Source: Rahnella aquatilis CIP 78.65 = ATCC 33071 (GTDB lineage: Bacteria; Pseudomonadota; Gammaproteobacteria; Enterobacterales; Enterobacteriaceae). Taken from it: DNA of 64,000 nucleotides. The stretch spans positions 1,054,001 to 1,118,000 of the forward strand of contig NC_016818.1 of the NCBI RefSeq assembly GCF_000241955.1, written 5' to 3'. The notes beneath the pieces were generated by a model, which ran no database searches, was not told where the DNA came from, and worked only from the letters and a program-made list of their open reading frames with translations. A program made the position numbers and the translations under genes. Positions 27,244 through 36,269 of the stretch are shown piece after piece. The number at the start of each line of letters is the position of its first letter. Position 1 is the first letter of the stretch.

Positions 27244-29442
27244 TCAACCCAGCTCCGGCAGCCCTCCAATCAGTTTATCCAGTGTCACCGGATAATCCCT
27301 GACCCTGACGCCCGTCGCGTTATAAATAGCATTGGCGATGGCGGCGCTGACGCCGCACAGGCCCAGTTCGCCGACGCCTTTGGCTTTCATCGGCGAGGAT
27401 ACCGGGTCGGTGTCGTCGAGGAAAATCACTTCCTGATCCGGGATATCGGCGTGAACCGGCACTTCATAAGCGGCCAGATCGTGATTCACGAAATATCCCA
27501 GAGTGGTATCGACATTCAGCTCTTCTGTCAGCGCCGCGCCGATGCCCATAGTCATCGCGCCGATCACCTGGCTGCGCGCCGTTTTCGGGTTAAGTATCCG
27601 GCCCGCAGCGCAGACAGCCAGCATGCGGCGGACGCGGGTCTCACCGGTCGCGATATCCACGCCGACTTCCACGAAGTGCGCGGCGAAGGTCGATTGCTGG
27701 AATGTCTTGTCCAGTCCGACGAACTCGATGGTGTCTTCCACGGTTATGGTCCCGCTGGCAGCGGCTTGCGCGAGCGATGCGGTGCGGTCGCCCTGACAAA
27801 TCAGTTCATCGGTAAACACCGCGCTATCGGCATCAAACCCGAGTTTTTCCGCGATGGCTTCGCGCAGTTTTACGCAGGCGGCATACACACCGGCAGTGGA
27901 GGTATTGGCTCCCCATTGCCCGCCCGAACCGGCAGACACCGGGAAGTCGGAATCCCCCAGCCGTACCACGACCTTTTCCAGCGGTACTCCCAGCATCTCG
28001 GCGGCGGTCTGGGCGATGATAGTGTAACTGCCGGTGCCGATATCGGTCATGTCAGTCTCTACCGTCACGACGCCCTGCGCATCGAGATGTACGCGCGCGC
28101 CGGATTTCTCCAGCAGGTTATTACGAAAGCCCGCTGCGACGCCGATACCCATCAGCCAGCGTCCGTCGCGGACCTGTGCCGGTGTGGCATTCCGGCGGTG
28201 CCAGCCAAATTTCTCCGCACCGGTGCGCAGGCATTCGATCAACTGACGGCGTGAAAAGAAGCGTCCGGTATTGAGCGGATCGACCTGCGTGTCGTTAAGG
28301 ATGCGAAACTCCACCGGATCGACTCCGGCTTTTTCCGCAACTTCGTCGATAGCGATTTCCAGCGCCATCAGGCCGGGGGCTTCGCCGGGCGCGCGCATGG
28401 CGTTGCCTTCCGGCAGATCTAACTGCGCCAGCCGCAGGCCGGTCAGGCGGTTTTTGCCCGCATAAAGCAGTTCACTTTGCTGCACCGCCGTCTCAGGCGT
28501 GCCACCGGGCAGATTGCCGGACCAGCTTTCATGGGCGATGGCGGTGATCCGGCCTTTCTCGTCCGTGCCGATGCGGATGTGCTGAATAGTGGCCGGACGG
28601 TGCGTGGTGTTGTTGGGGATCAGTGGTCGCGGCAACATGACTTTCACTGGACGGTTGGCAGCACGGGCCGCCAGCGCCGCCAGCACGGCATCGCTGCGCA
28701 GAAACAGTTTGCCGCCGAAACCGCCGCCAATGTAGGGCGAAATCACCCGCACCTTCTCTTCGGGAATATTCAGCGTTTTGGCCAGTTCGCTGCGACACCA
28801 GGCGATCATCTGGTTTGAGGTGCGCAGGATCAGCTTGTCGCCTTCCCACACTGCCAGCGAGGTATGGGGTTCCATCGCCATGTGGCTTTGATCCGGCGTG
28901 GTGTAAGTGGCGTCATGCTGCACCGCTGAAGCGGCGAAGGCGGTGGTGAAATCGCCTGCGGTTTTATCCGGCGTGTCTTCCGGCGGGGTGGTGACGGCAG
29001 GTTTTTGCGCCGCAAGACTGAACGCGCCGGGTTCGCGCAGGTACTTCACGTGGATCAGCGACGCAGCGGCGCGTGCCTGTTCAAACGTCTCTGCCACCAC
29101 CACGGCAATCGCCTGATGGTAGTGCTCAATCGCGGGGCCGCCGAGCAGGGTAGCGGCGTTCATGTCGCCTTTACCCAGCTTACCGGCGTTGTCAGCGGTG
29201 ACAATTGCCAGCACGCCGGGCGCGGTTTCAGCTTCATGTAAGTCCATGGCGGTGATCCGGCCTTTGGCAATGGCGGAACCCACCACATAACCGTACGCGG
29301 CGCCGGGTATTTCATCGTGCCATTCATAGGCGTAGGGCGCGGTGCCGGTGGTTTTCAGCGGACCGTCGATGCGGTCGTGTGCGCGGCCGACCACTTTCAT
29401 CTGGTCGATCGGATTACGGGTTGCAGGCGTGTCGAATTTCAT
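27244..29442 (-). CDS. paoC: Aldehyde oxidoreductase, molybdenum-binding subunit
   Basis: A 732-residue xanthine-oxidase-family large subunit, the same length as E. coli PaoC (YagR). It should bind a molybdenum cofactor and oxidise aldehydes to acids. Motifs include IGGGFGGKLFLRSDAVLAALAA, the Moco-contact GSGGQWGANTS, and the catalytic Glu692 in MKAKGVGELGLCG. It is last gene of the paoA-paoB-paoC order, four bases after paoB. In E. coli a maturation chaperone gene (paoD) follows; here the next thing is the convergent toxin island, so paoD is missing at this place. Confidence 0.94.
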   Translation of the reverse strand: MKFDTPATRNPIDQMKVVGRAHDRIDGPLKTTGTAPYAYEWHDEIPGAAYGYVVGSAIAKGRITAMDLHEAETAPGVLAIVTADNAGKLGKGDMNAATLLGGPAIEHYHQAIAVVVAETFEQARAAASLIHVKYLREPGAFSLAAQKPAVTTPPEDTPDKTAGDFTTAFAASAVQHDATYTTPDQSHMAMEPHTSLAVWEGDKLILRTSNQMIAWCRSELAKTLNIPEEKVRVISPYIGGGFGGKLFLRSDAVLAALAARAANRPVKVMLPRPLIPNNTTHRPATIQHIRIGTDEKGRITAIAHESWSGNLPGGTPETAVQQSELLYAGKNRLTGLRLAQLDLPEGNAMRAPGEAPGLMALEIAIDEVAEKAGVDPVEFRILNDTQVDPLNTGRFFSRRQLIECLRTGAEKFGWHRRNATPAQVRDGRWLMGIGVAAGFRNNLLEKSGARVHLDAQGVVTVETDMTDIGTGSYTIIAQTAAEMLGVPLEKVVVRLGDSDFPVSAGSGGQWGANTSTAGVYAACVKLREAIAEKLGFDADSAVFTDELICQGDRTASLAQAAASGTITVEDTIEFVGLDKTFQQSTFAAHFVEVGVDIATGETRVRRMLAVCAAGRILNPKTARSQVIGAMTMGIGAALTEELNVDTTLGYFVNHDLAAYEVPVHADIPDQEVIFLDDTDPVSSPMKAKGVGELGLCGVSAAIANAIYNATGVRVRDYPVTLDKLIGGLPELG

Positions 29443-29445
29443 CTG

Positions 29446-30397
29446 TTAAGCCCTCGCTTCAGTCAGCACGGAGGCGAGCGTTCGCTTCGCCAGTATCAGC
29501 TTAAACGCGTTCTCAGGCGTCGGTTGCGCACCGGCGAACAAGCGCGCGTAAACGTCTCCCGCGCCGTGCGCCATCTGTGCATCGGCTTCTGCCAGCCGCC
29601 AGGGTTTATGTGCCACGCCGCCGAGTGCGACGCGACCGGTGCCGTCGGGCTGAACGATGGCGGCAACGGACACCAGCGCGAACGCGTATGAAGCGCGGTC
29701 ACGGACTTTGCGGTAAATGTGTGTGCCTTGTAATGGCGGCGGTAAGGTGACGGCGGTAATCAGCTCGCCCGCGTTCAGCACGGTTTCCAGATGTGGCGTG
29801 TCGCCCGGTGCGCGGTAGAAACCGGCGAGGGGAATGTGGCGCACCATGCCGTCAGGATTGACGGTTTCCACCACCGCGTCGAGCAACTGCATCGCGACGG
29901 CCATGTCGCTTGGATGGGTGGCGATGCAGGCCGCACTTGCGCCAACCACTGCATGCTGGCGGCTGAAGCCTTTCAGGGCAGCGCAGCCACTGCCGGGCTG
30001 GCGTTTATTGCAGGGCTGGTTGGTATCGTAAAAATAGGGGCAGCGGGTGCGCTGGAGCAGGTTACCGGCGGTGGTGGCCTGATTTACGTAACTGACCGGA
30101 AGCCCCTGCCAGCAGCGCCCGCGACAGCACGGCATAGTCACGGCGGATGCGTAAATCAGCCGCCAGATCGGTATTACGCACCAGCGCGCCAATCCGCAGG
30201 CCGCCGTTGCCGTCGGGTTCAATGGTATCCAGCGCCAGCCCGTTGACGTCGATCAGATGAGAAGGTTGCTCAATCTCGAGTTTCATCAGATCCAGCAGGT
30301 TGGTGCCGCCTGCAATAAATTTTGCGCCGGGGTGTTGCAGTGCGCTGCCGGCGGCATCGGCGGGGGTTTGCACCCGTTCATAGGTAAAAGCCTTCAT
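29446..30397 (-). pseudogene. paoB: paoB (FAD/4Fe-4S subunit) with a one-base frameshift
   Basis: The product would be the ~318-residue FAD-binding subunit of the PaoABC aldehyde oxidoreductase. The N-terminal part ([37 protein letters not shown]) reads to GASGQLR, then the frame breaks; the continuation [20 protein letters not shown] with its 4Fe-4S cysteines and the rest of the protein is in the next frame. An extra T on the plus strand in the run 30083-30085 (AAA for AA on the coding strand) explains it exactly. Both halves are otherwise highly conserved, so the mutation is recent or a sequencing error. Its ATG overlaps the paoA stop by four bases. Confidence 0.88.
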
Positions 30398-30933
30398 GAT
30401 TTTTGCCCCCCGGCGACGTCTTCAATCGCGGCAAGAATATTGGAATACGCGCCGCAGCGGCAGATATTGCCACTCATGCGTTCGCGGATCTCTTCTGCCG
30501 TTCGCGCAGGCGGGGAAACCAGATCCAGCGTGACGTGGCTCGGAATGCCCGCGTCGATTTCCTGCAACACCGCCACCGAGGAGCAGATCTGCCCTGGCGT
30601 GCAGTAACCGCACTGGTAGCCGTCGTGTCTGATAAACGCGGCCTGCATCGGATGCAGATTGTCAGGCGTGCCGAGACCTTCAATGGTGGTGACGTCGGCA
30701 TCCTGATGCATAACCGCCAGCGTCAGACAGGAATTGATGCGGCGGCCATCAACAATAACGGTACAGGCGCCGCACTGGCCGTGGTCGCAGCCTTTTTTGG
30801 TGCCGGTTAGTTGCAGGTTTTCACGCAGCGCATCCAGCAGGGTGGTGCGCGTATCAACGGCCAGCTGGCGTATCTGGCCGTTCACTTTGAGTTTCAGGTG
30901 GGACTGATGCGTTTCGTTGTCATGGTTGCTCAT
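30394..30933 (-). CDS. paoA: Aldehyde oxidoreductase, 2Fe-2S subunit (no Tat signal)
   Basis: A 179-residue iron-sulfur subunit with the plant-ferredoxin-type cluster [12 protein letters not shown] and the second cluster [13 protein letters not shown] / GNICRCGAY. The ATG before SNHDNETHQ with GGAGG upstream is the natural start. E. coli PaoA (229 residues) carries a long twin-arginine signal peptide; here neither this start nor the upstream codons contain an RRxFLK-type signal, so the complex would stay in the cytoplasm. First gene of the operon. Confidence 0.92.
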   Translation of the reverse strand: MSNHDNETHQSHLKLKVNGQIRQLAVDTRTTLLDALRENLQLTGTKKGCDHGQCGACTVIVDGRRINSCLTLAVMHQDADVTTIEGLGTPDNLHPMQAAFIRHDGYQCGYCTPGQICSSVAVLQEIDAGIPSHVTLDLVSPPARTAEEIRERMSGNICRCGAYSNILAAIEDVAGGQKS

Positions 30934-31265
30934 GCCAGACCTCCGGTATGACAAAAATTGAATCAAAAAAGGGGAATGTGCTCGCAGGTGCCTTTTCGGC
31001 ATTTTTTATCACTGAGCTTTAAGCATAGTCGGCGATGGCGTTGGGATTAATCCTGAAGTCCGGCTTCTCCGGTGTGTTCCTCTTTTCGTCCTGCATCTTG
31101 CGATCGCACATTTAGTTAATGATCATTAAATAAATTGCTTGCACAACCTTTCGCAGGCGCTTAGTATTTACTTATCGAACGTTAATTAATAAGTAACGTT
31201 GACCTGAAACCGGGGCACCTGAAACAGGTTGCCCCATCAAAATTCGAAGAACAGGAATTAATACC
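30934..31265. other. Intergenic region paoA / YdgH-like gene
   Basis: About 330 bases separating two divergent genes. It contains the inverted repeat AACGTTA-N9-TAACGTT at 31178-31200 with nested ACTTAT/ATAAGT arms, about 65 bases before the small stress gene, which could be an operator or an mRNA stem. No known regulator site was recognised. Confidence 0.45.
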
Positions 31266-31523
31266 ATGAAAACTATCGCAATGACCCTCGCCGCTCTGAC
31301 ACTGGCAGCCGCTTCTTTCTCCACCCTGGCAGCAATGCAAGTGCAGTCAGCTCCCGCAGGTCAGCAATCCATTGGTGTCGTCGGTGCATCAACCACCGGT
31401 TCACTGTCAGGTCTGCAATCAGAACTGAATGCTAAAGCCACTCAGGCGGGCGCAAGTTCATACCGTATTATCGGTGCATCCGGTAATAACCAGCTTTACG
31501 GTACAGCAGAAATGTACAAATAA
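31266..31523 (+). CDS. YdgH/BhsA/McbA-like periplasmic stress protein
   Basis: An 85-residue protein with a Sec signal peptide (cleavage after LAA, about residue 23) and a single DUF1471 domain: IGVVGASTTGSLSGLQSELNAKATQAGASSYRIIGASGNNQLYGTAEMY is typical of BhsA/McbA/YhcN members. In E. coli such proteins are induced by metals, acid, chlorine or biofilm conditions and modulate surface properties; the specific role here is not known. GGAATTAATACC precedes the ATG. It is a single-gene unit with its own terminator. Confidence 0.92.
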   Translation: MKTIAMTLAALTLAAASFSTLAAMQVQSAPAGQQSIGVVGASTTGSLSGLQSELNAKATQAGASSYRIIGASGNNQLYGTAEMYK

Positions 31524-31552
31524 GCTGAGCAGTAACAAGCAGTAAGCAGAAG

Positions 31553-31574
31553 AGGCGGCGGTTGCCGCCTTTTT
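31553..31574 (+). terminator. Terminator after the YdgH-like gene
   Basis: Stem AGGCGGC / GCCGCCT with a four-base loop and a following TTTT. Confidence 0.85.
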
Positions 31575-31836
31575 CGTGTCGTTAATTAGCTAATTTTTAT
31601 CACCATACTCAACCTCCATTGCGAGGGCCACCTCATGTATTACTGGCCCATGAATGTCTGCGTTTTGTTCAATGTTTAAAACAGGATGAAGACGTGGTAC
31701 CGCAGGGAAAACACCGTATTTATTACGGGGAAAATTGTGCAGGGGATACGAAGGGTGAAAAATAGCCCGGAATCGGGCTAAATGATTTTATTCCTGAGAG
31801 TGTATGAGATCTGTTTTGGTAGGATGTTGTCAAATG
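31575..31836. other. Non-coding stretch before the PIN-like gene
   Basis: No convincing gene on either strand. A hairpin AGCCCG-GAAT-CGGGCT at 31764-31779 may be the terminator of the leftward toxin gene. Nothing else was recognised. Confidence 0.4.
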
Positions 31837-32364
31837 CTACCGGCCATCTGTAAAAATTGCCAAAAGCTCATCTCGTACTGATGGTTTCATCGTAAGTCCA
31901 CGGTCAAGGAACGCAAGAAAATACTCGCGCGCTTTCCCCCTGGTAATTAATTCACGACGCACGCATTCCTCAAGGATTCCGCCGTGCCTGGCTGCTTTCA
32001 ATCCGCGTTCTGTGCAGGTTTTATATACAGCGTTGTCAGCTGAGAGACATGTTGCATCGTTCATTTTTGCATTGACGATACAACTGATGTCCGCAGTTTT
32101 AAGCGCTCTTCGCCGGGATTTAATCTCGGCCATTTCCAAATAATGCTCTGGCTCGTAGTTGTTAGTAAAGTTATAAAAAAGGCCAAGCTGCTGTAGTTCG
32201 TGTTGAACATCTAGCATGTACCTGACCTTTAATTCTTCACTGACATAAGGGTCAATCCAGACCCCTTGTGGATACAAATCCCAGATTAATTTTAAACATT
32301 CACATTGATAAAAATCTGATAAGACGTTTGTATCAACAACGCATTTTTGACGTTCAAAAGGCAT
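31837..32364 (-). CDS. PIN-like toxin (DUF4411-type)
   Basis: A 175-residue protein starting at the ATG before PFERQKCVVDTNVLSDFY, with GGAAGAGG upstream. The VVDTNVLSDF start and later ADISCIVNAKMNDATCLSADNAVYKTC supply the acidic residues expected of a PIN ribonuclease fold (Asp near residue 9, Asp at TADIS, Asp at SADNAV). DUF4411 PIN-like proteins are often encoded directly after an XRE/Zn-peptidase gene, exactly as here, with an 11-base overlap of the two genes. Likely the toxin of a type II toxin–antitoxin-like pair; RNase activity is inferred. Confidence 0.78.
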   Translation of the reverse strand: MPFERQKCVVDTNVLSDFYQCECLKLIWDLYPQGVWIDPYVSEELKVRYMLDVQHELQQLGLFYNFTNNYEPEHYLEMAEIKSRRRALKTADISCIVNAKMNDATCLSADNAVYKTCTERGLKAARHGGILEECVRRELITRGKAREYFLAFLDRGLTMKPSVRDELLAIFTDGR

Positions 32365-33505
32365 CCTCTTCCGCCTCCTGTTCGCAATACCAGCCATCAA
32401 TCAGTTTACCGAGATCTTTTCTGTCCATTTCCAGAAGATCGGCAATGAATGATTCTGAAGCTGAACCCGTTCCCCAGGCTTTACGGGAGAGAACAATGAG
32501 CCGCCCTTTGTAATTGAGTTGTTCAGTAATTGGCAAAGGTTCACACTTCAACCATCCCCTTTTGTTAGCCATTGCCCATAAAAAACCTGAATTCCGCTTA
32601 TTGATTATTCCGGTTTTGGATAAACGATCAATAATGCAGCTTGCCGAAACGCGGAATACCCGTTTAAGTCTCATCACGGTTTCTTCGTAAGCCCATCCAC
32701 CACCTTGCATCAGAAATTGCTTGCGCAATGCAGCTTCGGGAATAAGGAAGCAGGCCGCGAAATGATTTGCGATCTTTTCTTCCGGCGAGACAGAACGCCC
32801 TCTGGTTTTGTACGCGCGCGCTGGACCGGTATATTCTTCGCGGTGAAAAATCAAATGCGCATATTCATGGCAAATACTGAAAATCTGGCGTTCTACTGAA
32901 ACGGTTTCATGATTATTGACGTATATGGCGGTTCCATATTTTCCAGAGAAAGCAGAAAACCCCCATACCATCCCCTGATCGTCATCTTGCTGCGGGCGGC
33001 TGAAAGGAATGACTCGAATGTCAGATGCTTCCAGTAAAGCTACAAGATCCCCGACACAGGTTGCGTTGCCGATACCCAGCCGATTACGTTCAGTCACCGC
33101 TTTATCTTCAACCAGTCGTAAATCTTCTTCCTTTGCGCTGAACAAGGGCATGGAACTGGGGAGATCTTCTGGTTGATTCGCCTCCGCTGCTTCTTCAATT
33201 GCACTGATATTTTTTAGCTTTTCTACGAGCTCATTTCGCAGATTACTGTCGAGTAGGTCAGGGCTGTCTGCACGCATTGCAAAACGGAAACTACCTTCGT
33301 CTTGATCATAGAAATAACCTAATGGCTTATCAAAGATCTTACATAAGGCAATAAGTTGCGAAACGTCCGGAGTGCTCAATCCCTGCTCATATTTACCATA
33401 AGTTTGGCGCACGATCCCTAAGGCATCTGCAACCGCTGATGCGCTCATGCCCATACTGGTACGAGCTTCAATGAGCTTCTGGGCTATTTGTTTTTGGATA
33501 TCCAT
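32354..33505 (-). CDS. XRE/ImmA-IrrE metallopeptidase (antitoxin-like)
   Basis: A 383-residue two-domain protein of the COG2856 type. Residues 1-65 are an XRE helix-turn-helix (KLIEARTSMGMSASAVADALGIVRQTYGKYEQGLSTPD). The C-terminal ImmA/IrrE domain has the zinc motif ICHEYAHLIFH (HExxH) and a downstream Glu region EEKIANHFAACFLIPEAA. In ImmA and IrrE these peptidases cleave a repressor upon stress. Coupling with the overlapping PIN-like gene suggests it both represses the operon and neutralises the toxin, with proteolysis as a release switch; this is inference from known COG2856 pairs. Confidence 0.88.
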   Translation of the reverse strand: MDIQKQIAQKLIEARTSMGMSASAVADALGIVRQTYGKYEQGLSTPDVSQLIALCKIFDKPLGYFYDQDEGSFRFAMRADSPDLLDSNLRNELVEKLKNISAIEEAAEANQPEDLPSSMPLFSAKEEDLRLVEDKAVTERNRLGIGNATCVGDLVALLEASDIRVIPFSRPQQDDDQGMVWGFSAFSGKYGTAIYVNNHETVSVERQIFSICHEYAHLIFHREEYTGPARAYKTRGRSVSPEEKIANHFAACFLIPEAALRKQFLMQGGGWAYEETVMRLKRVFRVSASCIIDRLSKTGIINKRNSGFLWAMANKRGWLKCEPLPITEQLNYKGRLIVLSRKAWGTGSASESFIADLLEMDRKDLGKLIDGWYCEQEAEEDAF

Positions 33506-33636
33506 ATGTCACCCCAAATTAACACTAATGGTTTATGTGAGTAAGGCTGTGTTAGTTAATGATGACAGTATGAGCCAGATATCCGAAAGGATAAAGCTTT
33601 CTTTTATTCTTTAAAGATAAAAAACAAATAAATTTT

Positions 33637-33861
33637 TTATAATAAAATCAATTGTTTATTGTTTTTTTTGGCGGAGTGAGACTCATCGCTGAATCTTACA
33701 GCTTTGGAGGCCGGGAGCCCGAATGACAGATTTGCTCTGAAAGTCTGAGTTTCCTTTGTCCAAAATAGCTCTGAGAAGTAACGAATCGCACTATCATGGC
33801 TAAGCCGATAGTGTCTTCCCTCATGCTTTTTGGCGTTTTCCGCTTTTTTAACGCCCGGCAC
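33637..33861 (-). CDS. Doubtful small ORF after the KTSC-like gene
   Basis: A 74-codon GTG-initiated frame following the KTSC-like gene on the same strand; the open frame can be followed upstream to just after the KTSC stop region and has AGGA near an alternative ATT start. The product (RHYRLSHDSAIRYFSELFW in the middle) is not recognised. The flanking DNA is AT-rich and carries long T-runs. It may be a decayed gene. Confidence 0.25.
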   Translation of the reverse strand: MPGVKKAENAKKHEGRHYRLSHDSAIRYFSELFWTKETQTFRANLSFGLPASKAVRFSDESHSAKKNNKQLILL

Positions 33862-33899
33862 CGCAATATTGATGTTTTCCTGCTTTTTCGTGTCTGCGG

Positions 33900-34127
33900 T
33901 TAGCGGAATTTATGGAAGTGGTTATTGCGGATCTTTCGGTTGATATAACCATGCAGGCCGCTGCCAGCTTTCGCCATGGCGATCATGTGGTCAACGTCCG
34001 TTACCCCCGGGCGGATGGAATTATAGATGTAATGCCAGCCATCTTTGAACTTCACGGTAATTGAATCTTCCGTCGTCGTGAAAGCGACGATTCCCGAATT
34101 GCCTCCCCGGTTTTGGTACTTTTCCAT
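33900..34127 (-). CDS. KTSC-like domain protein
   Basis: A 75-residue protein: GIVAFTTTEDSITVKFKDGWHYIYNSIRPGVTDVDHMIAMAKAGSGLHGYINRKIRN. The pattern of a short beta-sheet with GWHYIYN, a helix with AKAGSGLHGYINRKI and a basic end is that of KTSC-type domains, small modules of unknown function, often linked to RNA or nucleic-acid related proteins. The ATG is preceded by AGGAAGGGGGAAT, a very strong ribosome site. Function unknown. Confidence 0.75.
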   Translation of the reverse strand: MEKYQNRGGNSGIVAFTTTEDSITVKFKDGWHYIYNSIRPGVTDVDHMIAMAKAGSGLHGYINRKIRNNHFHKFR

Positions 34128-34215
34128 ATTCCCCCTTCCTGATTGATGAAGTCATTCACGACCTGAATAATAATAGCCATAAATTTTTGCAGGTTATGTG
34201 CGTAAGAAAGCTTTT

Positions 34216-35127
34216 TTAAGCTGTTTTGGCAAAACGCCCCGGCGGCATGCCTGTGTAGCGGGTAAATGCCACGCCGAAAGCGCTGACCGAACGGTAACCG
34301 GTGCGTTCGGCAATATCGGCAAGGGGCAGTTCGCCTTCTCTCAGCAGCCGTTTGGCGATCGCCATTCGCAAGGCCATCAGATACGCCATTGGCGGCATGC
34401 CGACAGCGCGGTTGAAGCGCTCGCACCAGCCGGATCGCGACATCGCCGCTGCCCGTGCCAGTTGTGCGATTGTCCAGCCCGCTGCGGGGGAACCGTGCAT
34501 ACAACGCAACGTGATCGCCAGTTTCGGGTCCGATAATCCGCGCACCAGGCCCGGTGACGCCGCGGTCACGGCCGCTGAGCGGAACGCTTCTATCAGCAAT
34601 ACTTCCAGCAGGCGGGTCATCACCATTTCCCGCGCCGGTTTATCCGCGCGATATTCCTCGCCGACCATCTGCACCAGCGTCGATAAACGTTTTTCCCCGC
34701 GAACGTGCAGCCATTGTGGCAGCAACGACACCAGCAGCGCTGAATCCGGCGAACCGAAAACGCAATTTCCGACCAGCATCCGCATATCTACCACGCTGTC
34801 AGGGTTACCGACACGTGCGCCACCGGGCATAGGGGTGATGGGGGTAGTCAGCGTTTCCCCGGTAACGGGCGGCTGGCGGTCAAGGCTGGAGGTCGAAAAG
34901 CGCTTTGCTTCCGGGATCAGCACAAAATCACCTTCGCTGAGCAGAAGCGTTTCACGATGATCGTCGTTTTCAATTGTCAGGTAACAGGATCCTTCCAGCA
35001 CAGCGAAGTAAAAAGGGCGTCCTGTCTCAGCGCGCTGAACCGCCCACGGCGCGGAGGCTGCCACCAGTTTTGAGAAGGGGGCACCGGGCTGAAGTAGCGA
35101 AATAACGTCTGCTAAAGGATCTACCAT
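34216..35127 (-). CDS. AraC-family regulator (cupin_6 type)
   Basis: A 303-residue regulator with an N-terminal cupin-like sensor (residues 1-185; GSCYLTIENDDHRETLLLSEGDFVLIP) and a C-terminal AraC double helix-turn-helix (WTIAQLARAAAMSRSGWCERFNRAVGMPPMAYLMALRM and ERTGYRSVSAFGVAFTRYTGMPPGRFAK). It is divergent from a short-chain dehydrogenase gene with a 96-base spacer, the usual arrangement for regulators that sense aldehydes or xenobiotics and switch on a neighbouring reductase. The inducer is unknown. Confidence 0.9.
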   Translation of the reverse strand: MVDPLADVISLLQPGAPFSKLVAASAPWAVQRAETGRPFYFAVLEGSCYLTIENDDHRETLLLSEGDFVLIPEAKRFSTSSLDRQPPVTGETLTTPITPMPGGARVGNPDSVVDMRMLVGNCVFGSPDSALLVSLLPQWLHVRGEKRLSTLVQMVGEEYRADKPAREMVMTRLLEVLLIEAFRSAAVTAASPGLVRGLSDPKLAITLRCMHGSPAAGWTIAQLARAAAMSRSGWCERFNRAVGMPPMAYLMALRMAIAKRLLREGELPLADIAERTGYRSVSAFGVAFTRYTGMPPGRFAKTA

Positions 35128-35223
35128 TTGGACGATCTCGACAAAAAGATGGATATCTGAACATAGGGATACCGGAAAGAGTCGCCTATCTTATAGGTCT
35201 TGTCCACTGTTACGGAGTTTCTC

Positions 35224-35970
35224 ATGTCCTCACAATCCACCATTCTGATCACCGGCTGTTCTTCAGGTTTCGGCCTCGACATTGCGCGTCATTTTCTTGA
35301 AAAAGGCTGGCGGGTGATCGCCACGATGCGTACACCCAAAAACGATCTGTTGCCGGAGTCCGGCTCATTGCGCATTCTTGCGCTGGATGTCACCGACCCC
35401 GAAAGTATCCGCCGCTGTTTTGAAGAAGCCGGGCCGGTTGATGCACTGGTCAACAACGCCGGTATCGGCCTGATTGGCCCGCTGGAAGGGGAAAAATTCA
35501 GCAGCGTGCGGCAGATTTTCGAAACCAACACCTTCGCCACGATGGCCATGACGCAGGCGGTGTTGCCGCAGTTCAGGGCGCGCCGCTCCGGGGTGATTGT
35601 AAATGTGACGTCAAGTGTGACGCTGAAATCGCTGCCGCTGCTCTCGGTTTACACCGCCAGCAAAGCGGCGGTCAATGCCTTCACCGAATCTCTCGCACTG
35701 GAACTGTCGCCGTTTAACATTCGTGTGCGGCTGGTTCTGCCGGGGCGTGCGCCGGGCACCCGCTTTGGTGCCAATGCCCGACATCTGATTGCCGATACCC
35801 TTCCCGAAGCTTATGAGGAATTCAGGAACAGGGTCTTTTCTGCGGTGCAGGACACCAGCACGCCGGTGACTTATTCACAGGATGTCGCCGATGCGGTTTG
35901 GACAGCGGTCACCGACCCCGATGCGCCGATGCGCATTCCAGCCGGAGCCGATGCGGTGGCCCTTTCCTAA
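35224..35970 (+). CDS. Short-chain dehydrogenase/reductase
   Basis: A 248-residue SDR enzyme; the ATG before SSQSTILITGCSSGFGLD with CGGAG upstream is chosen over an earlier frame start. The Rossmann cofactor motif TGCSSGFG (residues 10-17), NNAGIGLIG, a catalytic Ser in VTSSVT and the YTASK motif (Tyr, Lys) are present. The classical SDR fold is intact; substrate unknown. It is probably controlled by the divergent AraC gene and ends at a strong terminator. Confidence 0.9.
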   Translation: MSSQSTILITGCSSGFGLDIARHFLEKGWRVIATMRTPKNDLLPESGSLRILALDVTDPESIRRCFEEAGPVDALVNNAGIGLIGPLEGEKFSSVRQIFETNTFATMAMTQAVLPQFRARRSGVIVNVTSSVTLKSLPLLSVYTASKAAVNAFTESLALELSPFNIRVRLVLPGRAPGTRFGANARHLIADTLPEAYEEFRNRVFSAVQDTSTPVTYSQDVADAVWTAVTDPDAPMRIPAGADAVALS

Positions 35971-36042
35971 AGTTTAACGCCTGATAAACGAAGCAAAAAG
36001 AAGACGCTTTTTAAGAATACGGGAGTAGATAACGGAAAGCGG

Positions 36043-36069
36043 CGGGGAATAGAATTCCCCGTCGTTTTT
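36043..36069 (+). terminator. Terminator after the SDR gene
   Basis: Stem CGGGGAAT / ATTCCCCG with a three-base loop, then TCGTTTTTA. Confidence 0.8.
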
Positions 36070-36091
36070 ACTCTCATCACGAGGGCTCAGA

Positions 36092-36160
36092 ATGAAAAAA
36101 CTCCTCCTCATTGTCATGGTTTCAGCGCTGGCAGGTTGCGCGGGTTATCACCAAGGGTAA
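36092..36160 (+). CDS. Tiny lipoprotein
   Basis: A 22-codon frame MKKLLLIVMVSALAGCAGYHQ plus Gly, starting seven bases after GAGG. It has a complete type II signal peptide and lipobox LAGC, leaving a mature lipopeptide of only seven residues beginning with the lipidated Cys. It resembles entericidin-like or YifL-like micro-lipoproteins in design, but may instead be the front end of a decayed lipoprotein gene. No family name can be given. It lies 110 bases before the M20 gene. Confidence 0.5.
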   Translation: MKKLLLIVMVSALAGCAGYHQG

Positions 36161-36269
36161 CGTAAGCCGGTTTCCCGTTTATCGGTTCATGGCAGGATGT
36201 GATACTTTGGAATTATCGTGCCGGTGGGAGCCTCTCACCGTGTTGAATTCAGAACAGCACAGAGGGTGT

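Noticed and set aside
27241..28254. 337-codon plus-strand frame opposite paoC
   Set aside because: Shadow of paoC, whose catalytic motifs are intact in the other strand.
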